Notes: generated by a model from the sequence alone, not told the origin. A stretch of 64,000 bases of DNA from Arthrobacter gandavensis (GCF_015355785.1 NZ_JADKYW010000003.1:470028-534027), one strand, 5' to 3'. Positions 35,199 to 44,026 are shown, counted from the stretch's first letter. Numbers and translations: made by a program.

Positions 35199-36263
35199 AT
35201 GATCCGCACTGTCCGCAAGCCGCTCGGCGCCGTTGCCGGCGGCCTCGCGCTGATGCTCGCTCTCTCGTCCTGCGGCCTGGACGATTCGTCCTCCGGTTCC
35301 GAAGGTTCCGACGGCGGCACCCTCACCATCTACACCGCCCGGGACAAGGGCCTGGCCGAAGCGGTCGTGGCCGATTTCGAGGCAGCCAACCCGGATTACG
35401 CCGGCAAGGTGGAGATCCTTACCCTCGGTGCCCAGGAAGCACTGGAGCGCATCCGTGCGGAGAAGGCCAACCCGCAGGGCGACATCTGGTGGGGCGGCAC
35501 CGGCCAGCAGATGAAGCAGGCAGCCGGGGATGACATCCTCGCCGCCGCTCCGGAAGCAGTGATCGACGCCGTTCCCGAAGACCTGCGTGACCCCGCCGGC
35601 CTCTGGGTTGGCGAAATGCAGCTCGCCGAGGTGATCTTCTACAACCACGACATGCTCGGCGAAGAAGAAGCCCCCAAGGACTGGGATGACCTGGTTGCTC
35701 CGGAAATGGCGGACAAGCTGGCCATCCGCGACGTCGAGGCCTCCGGCACCATGCGCAGCATCTACTCCGCCATGATCGACCGCCAGTACGACGCCGCGGG
35801 CTCGCCCGAGGCAGGCTACGACTGGCTGCGCAAGCTCGACGCGAACACCAAGGTCTACGCTGCCAACCCCACCGATCTCTACCTGCGGGTAACCCGGCAG
35901 GAAGCCGCAGCCAGCGCCTGGAACCTGCAGGACGTCATGCTGCAGATCGAGAGCCAGAATGCCCCCTACACTCCGGTGATTCCCGAGTCCGGCGCTCCGA
36001 TGCTCGTGGACGGCGTGGCCAAGATCAAGAACGGCCCGTCCAGCGACGCCGCTGACGCGTTCCTCGAGTTCCTCTTCAGCGAGGAGACCCAGAAGGACCT
36101 CTCCGAGACCTACTACCAGATCCCCTCGATCGAAATGACCGAGACCCCGGCCTGGCTGGCCGAACTGGACCTGGTTGAAATGGACGTCGACTGGGACCGC
36201 ATTGGCCAGAACGAATCCGAGTGGATCGGCTACTGGGCCGAAAACATCAAGGGCAAGGGCTAA
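35199..36263 (+). CDS. ABC substrate-binding lipoprotein, AfuA/FbpA-like
   Basis: The 354-residue protein has a lipoprotein signal and lipobox (LALSSCGLDD, Cys at about 25). The periplasmic-binding fold of the Fe3+/hexose-phosphate group follows: TLTIYTARDKGLAEAVVADFE and NPQGDIWWGGTGQQM. In this group AfuA binds phosphorylated sugars while FbpA binds iron. The usual iron-coordinating tyrosine pair is not evident to me, so a sugar-like or carboxylate ligand is more plausible given the operon. AAGGAGAA precedes the ATG. First structural gene of the ROK-controlled operon. Confidence 0.85.
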   Translation: MIRTVRKPLGAVAGGLALMLALSSCGLDDSSSGSEGSDGGTLTIYTARDKGLAEAVVADFEAANPDYAGKVEILTLGAQEALERIRAEKANPQGDIWWGGTGQQMKQAAGDDILAAAPEAVIDAVPEDLRDPAGLWVGEMQLAEVIFYNHDMLGEEEAPKDWDDLVAPEMADKLAIRDVEASGTMRSIYSAMIDRQYDAAGSPEAGYDWLRKLDANTKVYAANPTDLYLRVTRQEAAASAWNLQDVMLQIESQNAPYTPVIPESGAPMLVDGVAKIKNGPSSDAADAFLEFLFSEETQKDLSETYYQIPSIEMTETPAWLAELDLVEMDVDWDRIGQNESEWIGYWAENIKGKG

Positions 36264-36345
36264 CCCAGCCCGGACAGGCAGCCGGCGCCCCGGCGCCGGC
36301 TGCCTCCCCCACCTTCCAACCCCCTACCCCCTGCGGAGAGCAGCC

Positions 36346-37434
36346 ATGACACGAGTCCTCCTCGAATCGATCGAAAAACGGTACCCGGGTGCCGCGCCTT
36401 CAGTGGCAGACCTTAACCTCACCATCGAAGACGGCGAGTTCTTCACCCTCCTGGGCCCGTCGGGGTGCGGCAAATCCACCACCCTGCGCATGGTTGCCGG
36501 CTTCATCCAGCCCTCCCGCGGGCGGATCCTGTTTAACGACCGCGATGTCACGAACACCGCGCCCAACCGCCGCGACACCGGCATGGTGTTCCAGAACTAC
36601 GCCCTGTTCCCGCATATGACGGTGCGCGCCAACGTGGGCTACGGCCTCAGCGTGCGGCGCACCGCGCGGGCAGAGAAAAACAAGCGCGTGGACCGCGCCC
36701 TGCAGCAGGTTGGCCTAGACGGCTACGCAGAGCGCCGCATCGACATGCTCTCCGGCGGACAGCAGCAGCGCGTGGCGCTGGCCAGGGCCCTGGTCATCCA
36801 GCCCTCGGTCCTGCTGCTTGACGAGCCGCTCTCCAACCTGGACGCGAAGCTCCGCGAGGAAACACGGGCAGAAATCCGCGGGACCCAGAAGGCTGCCGGC
36901 ATCACCAGCATCTATGTCACCCACGACCAGGCGGAAGCCATGGCCATGAGCGACCGCGTCGCCATCCTCGAGTCCGGCCGGCTGCACCAGGTTGCTCCCC
37001 CGCGCGAGGTTTACCACCGTCCGGCAACATCCTTCGTGGCCCGGTTCATCGGCCGTTCCAACGTGCTTGAATGCACCGTGCTGGAAACCGGCACCGACTC
37101 CGTGCACCTCAAGCTGGCCGACGGTTCGGTGCTGCGCGCCCCGCGGGTAGCCGGCACTGTCTCCGGAAGCGCCGGCGCCGGGGACATCGCCGCCGTCAGC
37201 CTGCGCCCCGAATCATTCACCATGCACACCGATGCCGGCGGCGAGAGCCGCCCGGGCACCCTGCGCGGCACGGTCAAGACAGCCGAGTTCACCGGTGCCG
37301 TCAACGTTTACGAAGTTGAATGGAACGGCCAGGACCTGGTGGTCTCCGTTCCCGATTCCGAGGACCGGGCACAGCCCGGGGACAGGGTCACCCTGTTCCC
37401 GCATCCGGACCGGGTCTGGCTGGTGGCCCCGTGA
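36346..37434 (+). CDS. ABC transporter ATP-binding protein (FbpC/PotA class)
   Basis: The 362-residue ATPase has Walker A GPSGCGKSTT, Q-loop VFQNYALFPHM, signature LSGGQQQRVALARAL, Walker B VLLLDEPLSNLD and switch His THDQAEAMAMSD, followed by a TOBE domain (about 245-360). It powers the importer formed with the neighbouring lipoprotein and fused permease. The ATG at 36346 follows CGGAGAG. The frame extending back to 36175 overlaps the binding-protein gene and is rejected. The stop overlaps the permease GTG by four bases. Confidence 0.93.
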   Translation: MTRVLLESIEKRYPGAAPSVADLNLTIEDGEFFTLLGPSGCGKSTTLRMVAGFIQPSRGRILFNDRDVTNTAPNRRDTGMVFQNYALFPHMTVRANVGYGLSVRRTARAEKNKRVDRALQQVGLDGYAERRIDMLSGGQQQRVALARALVIQPSVLLLDEPLSNLDAKLREETRAEIRGTQKAAGITSIYVTHDQAEAMAMSDRVAILESGRLHQVAPPREVYHRPATSFVARFIGRSNVLECTVLETGTDSVHLKLADGSVLRAPRVAGTVSGSAGAGDIAAVSLRPESFTMHTDAGGESRPGTLRGTVKTAEFTGAVNVYEVEWNGQDLVVSVPDSEDRAQPGDRVTLFPHPDRVWLVAP

Positions 37435-39245
37435 CCGGCCTCGCTGCGAAGCTGCGCAACCGCAGCGGAACCACGTCCTCAGACCGGTTCATCTACTGGC
37501 TGGCCGTTCCGCTGGCCCTCATCCTCCTGCTGTACATCGTCATTCCCATGTTCGCGACCGCCCGCACCAGCGTCGACGGTGGAATCGGCAACTACAGCGG
37601 CTTCTTCGGCGGGAACTCCGGCCGGGCACTGGGCCTCTCCGTAGGCATCTCCGTGGTCTCCGTGATCACCACCGGCGTGATCGGCACGGCGCTGGCCGTG
37701 CTGCTGACCCGCTTCGACTTCCCCGGACGCAACGTGCTGCGGCTGTTCGCGATGCTGCCCATGGCACTGCCGCCGCTGATCGGTGCCGTCTCCTTCTACT
37801 TCCTCTACGCGGAAAGCGGGATCCTGCCGCGCTTCCTGGCGCAGTACTTCGGGGCAGACCCCGGAGCGGTTTCCGCCAACGGCGTCCTGGGCGTACTGCT
37901 GGTCCACACCATGACCATGTACCCCTACTTCTATCTGGCCGTCTCCTCCGGCCTGGCCGGTTCCGACGCCTCCATGGAAGAAGCCGCGCTGAACCTGGGT
38001 GCCAGCCGCTACACCATGTGGCGCACGGTGCTGCTGCCCATGCTGACTCCGGCCCTGGTTTCCGGCGCCCTGCTGACCTTCATGGTCTCCATGGCGTCCT
38101 TCACCGCACCGCAGTTCTACAACGTGCAGACGCTGACCATGCAGATCGTGGCCTCGCGGACCTCCGGTGCCTACGAACTCGCCGCTGCCCAGTCCACGGT
38201 GCTGTCCGTCGTCTCCATCCTGTTCCTGCTGGCAATGCGCTGGTACCAGAACCGGCGGGTGCACCGCAGTGCTTCCAAGGGGACGCCGCAGGCAGTGAAG
38301 GTCATCCACGGAGCCCTTCCCCGCCTTGGTGCGGGACTCGGTTCCGCCGTCCTGGTGCTAATCCTGATGGCACCGGCCGCCGTCATTGTGCTGCTGGCCT
38401 TCACCGTGGACGGTTCCTGGACCGTGCAGATCCTGCCCAGCCAGTACACGCTGGGGAACTTCTCCCGGATCTTCACCGATCCGGCGACCCTGCGCCCCAT
38501 CCTGGTGAGCAGCCAGATGGCGTTCATCGCCATGATCGCGTGCACCGTCGTCGGCGTCATTGCCTCCTGGGTCGTCACGCGGTGGAAGGGTCCGGGCAAG
38601 GGACTGCTGGACGTGATGGTCATGATTCCCTGGGCACTGCCCGGCACCGTCGTCGGCGTCAACCTGGTGACCGCATTCGCCAGTCCCTCGCCCTTCAACC
38701 TGGGACAGGTGCTGATCGGTTCGCTGTGGATCCTCCCGGTCGCCTACTTTGTGCGGTTCCTTCCGCTGGTCTTCCGGTCCGCCAACGCGGCGCTGGCCCA
38801 GATTGACCCCTCCGTGGAGGAAGCGGCCCGCAACCTTGGTGCCGGCCACTGGCGGGTGCTGCGGACCGTGACGGTTCCGCTGATGTACCGCGGCATCCTG
38901 GCCGGCGCACTGATGGCGTTCATCCAGGGCTTCGGGGAGTACGTGGCTTCCGTGGTGATCTATCCGGCGCGCTTCGCACCGCTGTCCGTGGAGATCTACA
39001 ACCGGATCTACTCCAACGAGTTCGGCACCGCCGCAGCGTACGGCACCCTGCAGATGGGCCTGATCCTGATTGTCCTGATCATCTCGCAGCGGCTTGAAAA
39101 CCCGGGCAGCGGCGGCATCGCCAAGATGCTCAAGCGCCGCCGCCGCCCCACCGTGGAGACTCCGCTGGTTGGACCCATGCCGCCCACCGCCACCCCGCTG
39201 CCGATTCCCTCTTCCGCCGCCCCCGACCTGAAGCCGGTGAAATAA
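37431..39245 (+). CDS. ABC transporter permease, two fused inner-membrane domains (FbpB/AfuB type)
   Basis: The 604-residue protein contains two binding-protein-dependent permease domains in tandem. Each has the EAA loop: MEEAALNLGASRYTMWRTVLLPML (about residues 182-205) and VEEAARNLGAGHWRVLRTVTVPL (about 463-485). Roughly twelve transmembrane helices are visible. This duplicated layout is typical of FbpB and AfuB. The GTG start at 37431 overlaps the ATPase stop (GTGA), and the next gene begins 2 bp after the stop. The C-terminal tail is Pro-rich and probably cytoplasmic. Confidence 0.92.
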   Translation: MTGLAAKLRNRSGTTSSDRFIYWLAVPLALILLLYIVIPMFATARTSVDGGIGNYSGFFGGNSGRALGLSVGISVVSVITTGVIGTALAVLLTRFDFPGRNVLRLFAMLPMALPPLIGAVSFYFLYAESGILPRFLAQYFGADPGAVSANGVLGVLLVHTMTMYPYFYLAVSSGLAGSDASMEEAALNLGASRYTMWRTVLLPMLTPALVSGALLTFMVSMASFTAPQFYNVQTLTMQIVASRTSGAYELAAAQSTVLSVVSILFLLAMRWYQNRRVHRSASKGTPQAVKVIHGALPRLGAGLGSAVLVLILMAPAAVIVLLAFTVDGSWTVQILPSQYTLGNFSRIFTDPATLRPILVSSQMAFIAMIACTVVGVIASWVVTRWKGPGKGLLDVMVMIPWALPGTVVGVNLVTAFASPSPFNLGQVLIGSLWILPVAYFVRFLPLVFRSANAALAQIDPSVEEAARNLGAGHWRVLRTVTVPLMYRGILAGALMAFIQGFGEYVASVVIYPARFAPLSVEIYNRIYSNEFGTAAAYGTLQMGLILIVLIISQRLENPGSGGIAKMLKRRRRPTVETPLVGPMPPTATPLPIPSSAAPDLKPVK

Positions 39246-39247
39246 GC

Positions 39248-40738
39248 ATGACTATCCCCTCCCGTCCCCTCCTGACCGACCGCCCGGACCTCTCCGTTTA
39301 CTGGGACAACCACCTCCGCGATGCCTTCGAGGAAGCGGCAGCCAACATCTATCCGCCCATGGTGGAAGCCTCCCTGGCGCATGTCTGGATGCTCGACGAC
39401 GAAGGCATCCTGCCGCGCGAACGCTCGGCCCGGCTGGAGAAGGGCCTGCTGGAACTCTGGGAACGGATTACCGACGGCCGGCAGGAATACGTCTTCGACG
39501 GCTCCGTGGAGGACCCGTACTACTTCATGGAACAGCAGCTGGCCGCTGCCTGCGGCATCTCCACCTCGGAGCTGGACGTCCAGCTGGCCCGCAGCCGCAA
39601 CGACCTCGACGCGGGTGCCTTCCGGATGGTGCTCCGGCGCCAGATCCTGGACCAGGCGGACCTGGTGTTCCAGGCTGCCGCCGACGCCGCTGAACTGGCC
39701 CGCCGGCATGCGGACGCACTGATCATCGGCTTCACCCACCGCCGCCCGGCCCAGCCCACCACCATCGGCCATGTTCTGGGAGGCCTGGCCGAAGCCCTGC
39801 TGAGCCAGGGGCGGGAGCTGCTGGACATCTACGCGGAAATGAACGTTTCCCCGCTGGGTTCCGCCGCGTTCACCGGATCCGATGTGCCGATCAACCCGCA
39901 GACCGTCGCCGGCCTGCTGGGCTTCGATTCAACGTTCACGTCCAGCTACGAGGCGGTGGCCGGGGCGGAGCACTTCATGCGCCTGGCCGCTGCCCAGGCC
40001 CGGATCTGCGCCACCGGGGCCCGGTTCTCCCGCGTGCTGCTGGAATGGATGACTTTCGGCTGGGTGGCCACCCCGAATGCCTACACCCAGGGCTCCTCGA
40101 TCATGCCGCAGAAGAAGAACCCCGTGGTCCTGGAGCACATGGTCTCCATGGCCGGTGCCGCCGCCGCGGACATGTCCGCCACCTACGCGAACATCAACTC
40201 CGGCTGGTACGAGGACTCCAACAACGCCACCACGGATGTGCAGAAGCACCTGTGGCGCGCCTCGGACCGGGTGATCCGGTTCGTGCGGATGCTGGACGGC
40301 CTGCTGGGCGAATTCACCGTGCTGCGGCTTCCGGACAAGGCGGAGATCGTCCGCTCGGGTGCCACCACCACGTCCGTTGCGGAGGCGCTGGCAGTCGCCG
40401 GGGTGCCCTGGCGCGGAGCGCATGACGTCGTCGGGCGGCTGTTCAAGTCCGCTGACCCCACGGCGTGGTCGCGGGAGCAGGTGACCGGGGCCCTGGCCGC
40501 CGGGAACATCAGCGCGGACCTGGCCGATCTGGTGCTCGCCGCCGGAACCGATCCGGGACGCATCCTGGACCGGCCGCAGGCCGGCAGCCCCGGTATCAAG
40601 GCCGTCACCGCAACCGCCGACCTGGCGGCGGAAGCTGCCCGCACCCTGGCCGTCCGTACCGCCGAACTGCGCGCCGGCATCGACGCAGCCCGCGCTGGCC
40701 TGCTGGAACGCGCCCGGGCGCTGGCGGCCGCGGCATGA
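39248..40738 (+). CDS. Argininosuccinate lyase paralogue (fumarase/aspartase superfamily C-N lyase)
   Basis: The 496-residue protein keeps the superfamily active-site frame: RSRND at 115-119, Thr163-His164 in GFTHRRPAQP, and the mobile loop GSSIMPQKKNP with Ser284. It departs from true ArgH at usually constant places: ARSRNDL for GRSRNDQ, THRRPAQP for THLQPAQP, and SPLGSAAFTGSD for SPLGAGALAGTT. The fumarate-contacting parts are kept and the amine side is changed, so I infer beta-elimination of fumarate from a different N-succinyl (aspartate N-linked) compound, as in EDDS or iminodisuccinate lyases. No arg genes are near. It is coupled to the permease upstream (2-bp gap) and overlaps the kinase gene by an ATGA. 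Confidence 0.85.
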   Translation: MTIPSRPLLTDRPDLSVYWDNHLRDAFEEAAANIYPPMVEASLAHVWMLDDEGILPRERSARLEKGLLELWERITDGRQEYVFDGSVEDPYYFMEQQLAAACGISTSELDVQLARSRNDLDAGAFRMVLRRQILDQADLVFQAAADAAELARRHADALIIGFTHRRPAQPTTIGHVLGGLAEALLSQGRELLDIYAEMNVSPLGSAAFTGSDVPINPQTVAGLLGFDSTFTSSYEAVAGAEHFMRLAAAQARICATGARFSRVLLEWMTFGWVATPNAYTQGSSIMPQKKNPVVLEHMVSMAGAAAADMSATYANINSGWYEDSNNATTDVQKHLWRASDRVIRFVRMLDGLLGEFTVLRLPDKAEIVRSGATTTSVAEALAVAGVPWRGAHDVVGRLFKSADPTAWSREQVTGALAAGNISADLADLVLAAGTDPGRILDRPQAGSPGIKAVTATADLAAEAARTLAVRTAELRAGIDAARAGLLERARALAAAA

Positions 40739-41676
40739 GCGGTGCGCAGGCCGGCATCACCGTTGTAGGGAACACCAACCTGGACATCATGGTGTCCGGG
40801 ACAGCAGAACTCCCGAAACCCGGAACCGAAGCGATCGTGCCGGGCATCGACATCCGGCTGGGCGGGTCTGCCGGGAACCTCGCTGTCCGCTGCGCCGGGC
40901 TGGGACAGGACACCGTCCTGGTCAGCAGGGTCGGAGACGACGCGTCCACCCGGCTGGTAGAGCAGGAACTGGCCCTGCCCGGGCTGTCGGCGATACTGGT
41001 GCGGGACACTGCGCTGCCCAGCGGCATCACCGTGGCCGTTGAGGCACCCGGCCGGGACCGTGCCTTCATATCCTCACTGGGAGCCATGGCGGAGCTGACG
41101 CCGCGGGATGTTCCTGCCTCCGCCCTCGGCGCCGGCACGGTGGTGCTGGCCGGCTACTTCCTGCTGCCCAAACTGCGCGGGAACGCCGCCGCTGGACTCT
41201 TCGCCGCGGCCCGTTCAAACGGGGCCCTCACCGTGCTGGACACGGGCTGGCCTGCCGAAGGCTGGACCGAAGAGGTCCGGGCGGAGGTCCGCGGCGTGCT
41301 TGATTCCGTTGACCTGTTCCTGCCGAACAACGATGAGCTCACCGGCCTGACCGGGAACCCGGATCCGCAGGCCGCCGCCCTGCTGCTGGCGGGGCAGACG
41401 TCCACGCTGGTGGCCGTGAAACTCGGAGCCGACGGCGCCGGGCTGGCGCTGCCTGACGGAACCTGGCTGCACTCGGCTGCCCGGCCGGTAATGCCGGTGG
41501 ACAGCACCGGCGCCGGGGACGGCTTCAACGCCGCGTTCCTGGCCTGCCTCGCCCGCCGGGACACCCCCGCGCAGGCCCTGGCCGCCGCGGTCAGCTACGC
41601 CACCGAGCTGGTGGCCACCGCTCCCGAGCGGCGCAGCGCCGTCGTCCTGCCCGAAACCCAGCCGCTGTCCCTGTAG
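40735..41676 (+). CDS. PfkB-family carbohydrate kinase
   Basis: The 313-residue ribokinase-fold enzyme has LGGSAGNLAVRCAGLG (about 42-57) near the substrate site. The anion-hole/catalytic motif DSTGAGDGFNAAF is at 256-268, with catalytic Asp262. PfkB kinases phosphorylate sugars, nucleosides and Amadori compounds (FrlD). Its substrate is probably the sugar part released or imported in this operon. The ATG overlaps the lyase stop. TAGGAGG across its own stop codon forms the ribosome site of the next gene. Confidence 0.88.
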   Translation: MSGAQAGITVVGNTNLDIMVSGTAELPKPGTEAIVPGIDIRLGGSAGNLAVRCAGLGQDTVLVSRVGDDASTRLVEQELALPGLSAILVRDTALPSGITVAVEAPGRDRAFISSLGAMAELTPRDVPASALGAGTVVLAGYFLLPKLRGNAAAGLFAAARSNGALTVLDTGWPAEGWTEEVRAEVRGVLDSVDLFLPNNDELTGLTGNPDPQAAALLLAGQTSTLVAVKLGADGAGLALPDGTWLHSAARPVMPVDSTGAGDGFNAAFLACLARRDTPAQALAAAVSYATELVATAPERRSAVVLPETQPLSL

Positions 41677-41685
41677 GAGGACCCC

Positions 41686-42729
41686 GTGCACGTCTCCCGC
41701 ATTGGGAACCGCCCTGTAGTGCAGGGCCTGTCAATCGTCGATTTCCATCTGCATTTCAGGATGCCCTTCGATCCGCTGACCCGTCAGCTCTCCGGCGGCC
41801 AATTTGCCTGTGAGGAGTCCAGCGCCGCCGCCGCGGAACGGGCCGCCAAGGTGGCCGGAATGTCAGCGCAGTGGCGGCGCAGCTGGGACTTCGCTGACCC
41901 GGAGAGCACCGCGAAGGACGCCGGGTGGGAAGCGGAAGCAGACCGCTGGACGGCCGAGCTGGACCAGCACCATATTGAACACGCCACGTTCGTCACCGCC
42001 GGCGGGAACAAGGAAATGGCTGCGCTGGTGGAGCACGGAGCCGGGCGGTTCCTCGGCCTGGTGGCCATGGCCGATCCCTTCGCGCCGGGTGCGGTGGAGG
42101 AATTCCGGCGCGCGGTCCGCGACGACGGACTGCGCGGCCTGAAGCTCTTCGCCCCGCTGATGTCTTCCCGGATCGATGACCCCGCTGCGGATCCGCTCTG
42201 GCGGGTCGCCGCGGAGTACCAGGTGCCGGTGCTGATCCACTTTGGGCACTGCGGCTCCGCCGGCGGGATTGCGCACAACGCGATGATTGAACCGGCCTGG
42301 CTGGAGGCCGTGGCCAAACGGCATCCGGACGTGACGTTCGTGATTCCGCACTTCGGAATCCAGCACGTGCAGCAGGTGCTGTTCCTGATGTGGGCCTGCC
42401 CCAACGTGCTGGTAGATACCTCCGGCTCGAACCAGTGGGTGCGGTTCATGGCCCAAAAACTGACCCTTGAGGACCTGTTCCGCCGGTTCTACGAAACCCA
42501 CGGACCGGAACGGATAGTCTTCGGCACCGATTCCTCCTGGTTCCCCCGCGGTTACGCCCGGCGCTACCTGGTGGACCAGCTGCGGACCTGCTGGGAGATG
42601 GGCATGCCTGCAGCTGACGTGCAGAAGATCTTCGGGGCCAACGCCGCCCGCCTGCTCGGACTGGCGGACTGGGCACCGGCAGATCCGGAGCTGGCGCGGG
42701 CTCTCTCCCGGGAAGGAGCCGGAGCATGA
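41686..42729 (+). CDS. Amidohydrolase-2 family TIM-barrel protein
   Basis: The 347-residue metal-dependent enzyme has His21-x-His23 (IVDFHLHF), His185 (VLIHFGH), His222 (VIPHFGIQH) and Asp282 (VFGTDSSW), the amidohydrolase-2 ligand set. Members hydrolyse lactones or amides or decarboxylate acids. Here the reaction is not evident; ring opening, amide hydrolysis or decarboxylation of the imported conjugate are possible. The GTG at 41686 has TAGGAGG 5 bp upstream. The stop overlaps the NagB ATG, so it belongs to the operon. Confidence 0.82.
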   Translation: MHVSRIGNRPVVQGLSIVDFHLHFRMPFDPLTRQLSGGQFACEESSAAAAERAAKVAGMSAQWRRSWDFADPESTAKDAGWEAEADRWTAELDQHHIEHATFVTAGGNKEMAALVEHGAGRFLGLVAMADPFAPGAVEEFRRAVRDDGLRGLKLFAPLMSSRIDDPAADPLWRVAAEYQVPVLIHFGHCGSAGGIAHNAMIEPAWLEAVAKRHPDVTFVIPHFGIQHVQQVLFLMWACPNVLVDTSGSNQWVRFMAQKLTLEDLFRRFYETHGPERIVFGTDSSWFPRGYARRYLVDQLRTCWEMGMPAADVQKIFGANAARLLGLADWAPADPELARALSREGAGA

Positions 42730-43493
42730 GCGTGCAGATTCTGGTTGCTTCCTCTGTTCAGGATCAGGGCGTTGCCGCAGCGGATGCCGTGCTTGACCGC
42801 CTGGCTGTCCGCCCCGACCCCGTGCTGGGCATCGCCACCGGTTCCTCCCCGCTGCCGCTGTACGCGCAGCTCGCCGGGCGGGCCGGGGAGCTGCCGCGCC
42901 TTCGCTGCTTCGCGCTCGATGAATACCTCGGCCTGCCGGCGGACCATCCGCAGAGCTACCACGCCGTGGTCCGGCGGGAGGTCATTGAACCGCTGGGCCT
43001 GGATCCGGCTGATGTGAAGGTGCCCGACGGCGCCGCGCCTGCTCCGGAACGCGCCGCCGCTGCCTACGAAGCCGCCATTCGGGCCGCCGGGGGCATCGAC
43101 GTCCAAATCCTCGGTATTGGCAACAACGGGCACCTGGCCTTCAACGAACCCGGGTCCGCTCTGGATTCCCGCACTCGCGTGGTGGAGCTGACTCCCAGCA
43201 CCCGCGAAGCGAACGCCCGCTTCTTTGCCTCGCCGGAGGACGTTCCCACGCACGCACTGACGCAGGGGCTGGGAACCATCCGTGAAGCGCGGTCCCTCGT
43301 CCTGCTGGCTTCTGGCCCGGCGAAGGCAGAGGCGATCGCCGCAGCACTGACCGGTCCGGTGACCCCGGACATTCCGGCGTCGGTCCTGCAGCTGCATCCG
43401 GATGTGACGGTGCTGCTTGCCGGCGGCGCCGAGACCCGGCTGGACCCGGGCAGTTACAGCCTGGTTAGAGAAACCCGTACCGCCGGGCGCTGA
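42726..43493 (+). CDS. nagB: Glucosamine-6-phosphate deaminase family protein
   Basis: The 255-residue NagB-type isomerase/deaminase has Asp65 (FALDEYLGLP), His136 and Glu141 in GIGNNGHLAFNE, corresponding to E. coli Asp72, His143 and Glu148. The position of E. coli Asp141 is Asn134 here, as in several Gram-positive NagB proteins. NagB converts glucosamine 6-phosphate to fructose 6-phosphate and ammonia. There is no nagA or GlcNAc PTS here, and it ends an operon with a C-N lyase and PfkB kinase, so it may act on a related amino-sugar phosphate. The gene overlaps the amidohydrolase stop (ATGA). Confidence 0.87.
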   Translation: MSVQILVASSVQDQGVAAADAVLDRLAVRPDPVLGIATGSSPLPLYAQLAGRAGELPRLRCFALDEYLGLPADHPQSYHAVVRREVIEPLGLDPADVKVPDGAAPAPERAAAAYEAAIRAAGGIDVQILGIGNNGHLAFNEPGSALDSRTRVVELTPSTREANARFFASPEDVPTHALTQGLGTIREARSLVLLASGPAKAEAIAAALTGPVTPDIPASVLQLHPDVTVLLAGGAETRLDPGSYSLVRETRTAGR

Positions 43494-43535
43494 CTACGCT
43501 GCTTCAGGTGCCCTGCTGCTTCCGGCTCCGCGCGC

Positions 43536-43913
43536 TTATTGGGCGGGCAGGGCCGGAAGTTCCTGCAGGAACCACTGGTTGCCGTCCGGGTCGCTGAAGT
43601 ACACGAAGGTTCCCCAGTCCAGCGGCGTCACGTCGCTCACTCCCGCCACCCCGCCGTCGAGCAGGTGCTGGCGCGCTTCAGCGGCACTGGGCACCACTAT
43701 TTGGATGCGTTGCGTGCCGGGAACCATATCCGTGGTTCCCTCACCGATCACTACCGAACAGGCCGAGCCGGGCGGGGTCAGCTGCACGAAACGCAGGGAT
43801 TCATTTACCCGCTGATCATGGTCGGCAGCGAAACCCACCTGCTCGACGTAGAAGTGTTTGGCGGCGTCGACGTCGGACACCGGCACGGGCACTAGCTCAA
43901 TTTTCCAGTCCAT
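43536..43913 (-). CDS. VOC (glyoxalase/bleomycin-resistance) family protein
   Basis: The 125-residue protein has the paired beta-alpha-beta-beta-beta modules of the vicinal-oxygen-chelate fold (KIELVPVPVSDVDAAKHFYVEQVGF and a C-terminal VYFSDPDGNQWFLQEL). The final Glu is a typical metal ligand. Function cannot be assigned. I use the ATG at 43913 (MDWKIEL); an ATG at 43925 would add four residues. It is divergent from the aldo/keto reductase and converges on the nagB-like gene. Confidence 0.82.
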   Translation of the reverse strand: MDWKIELVPVPVSDVDAAKHFYVEQVGFAADHDQRVNESLRFVQLTPPGSACSVVIGEGTTDMVPGTQRIQIVVPSAAEARQHLLDGGVAGVSDVTPLDWGTFVYFSDPDGNQWFLQELPALPAQ

Positions 43914-44004
43914 GCGCGGGAACATACGCCCGGCTGGAACCTGAAAAAACACCTGCGCGGACAGCTTTGGTCCGCATTGCCGCACACCACGGAATAAGCC
44001 TGCT

Positions 44005-44023
44005 TAGTATTGGGTTGTAACCC
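44005..44023 (+). promoter_or_regulatory. Likely -10 and palindrome upstream of the aldo/keto reductase
   Basis: TAGTAT (44005-44010) fits a -10 element and is followed directly by GGGTT-GT-AACCC (44012-44023), a near-perfect dyad ending 3 bp before the ATG at 44027. A repressor bound here would cover the transcription start. Regulator unknown. Confidence 0.4.
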
Positions 44024-44026
44024 GAC

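Noticed and set aside
35199-39245. Annotating the importer simply as a ferric iron transporter
   Set aside because: The fold resembles FbpABC, but the iron-coordinating tyrosines are not evident and the downstream genes are a sugar kinase, NagB and a lyase, favouring an organic ligand.
39248-40738. Calling the lyase a genuine arginine-biosynthetic ArgH
   Set aside because: No arg genes are adjacent, conserved ArgH positions around RSRND and TH are changed, and the gene is embedded in a sugar-type catabolic operon.
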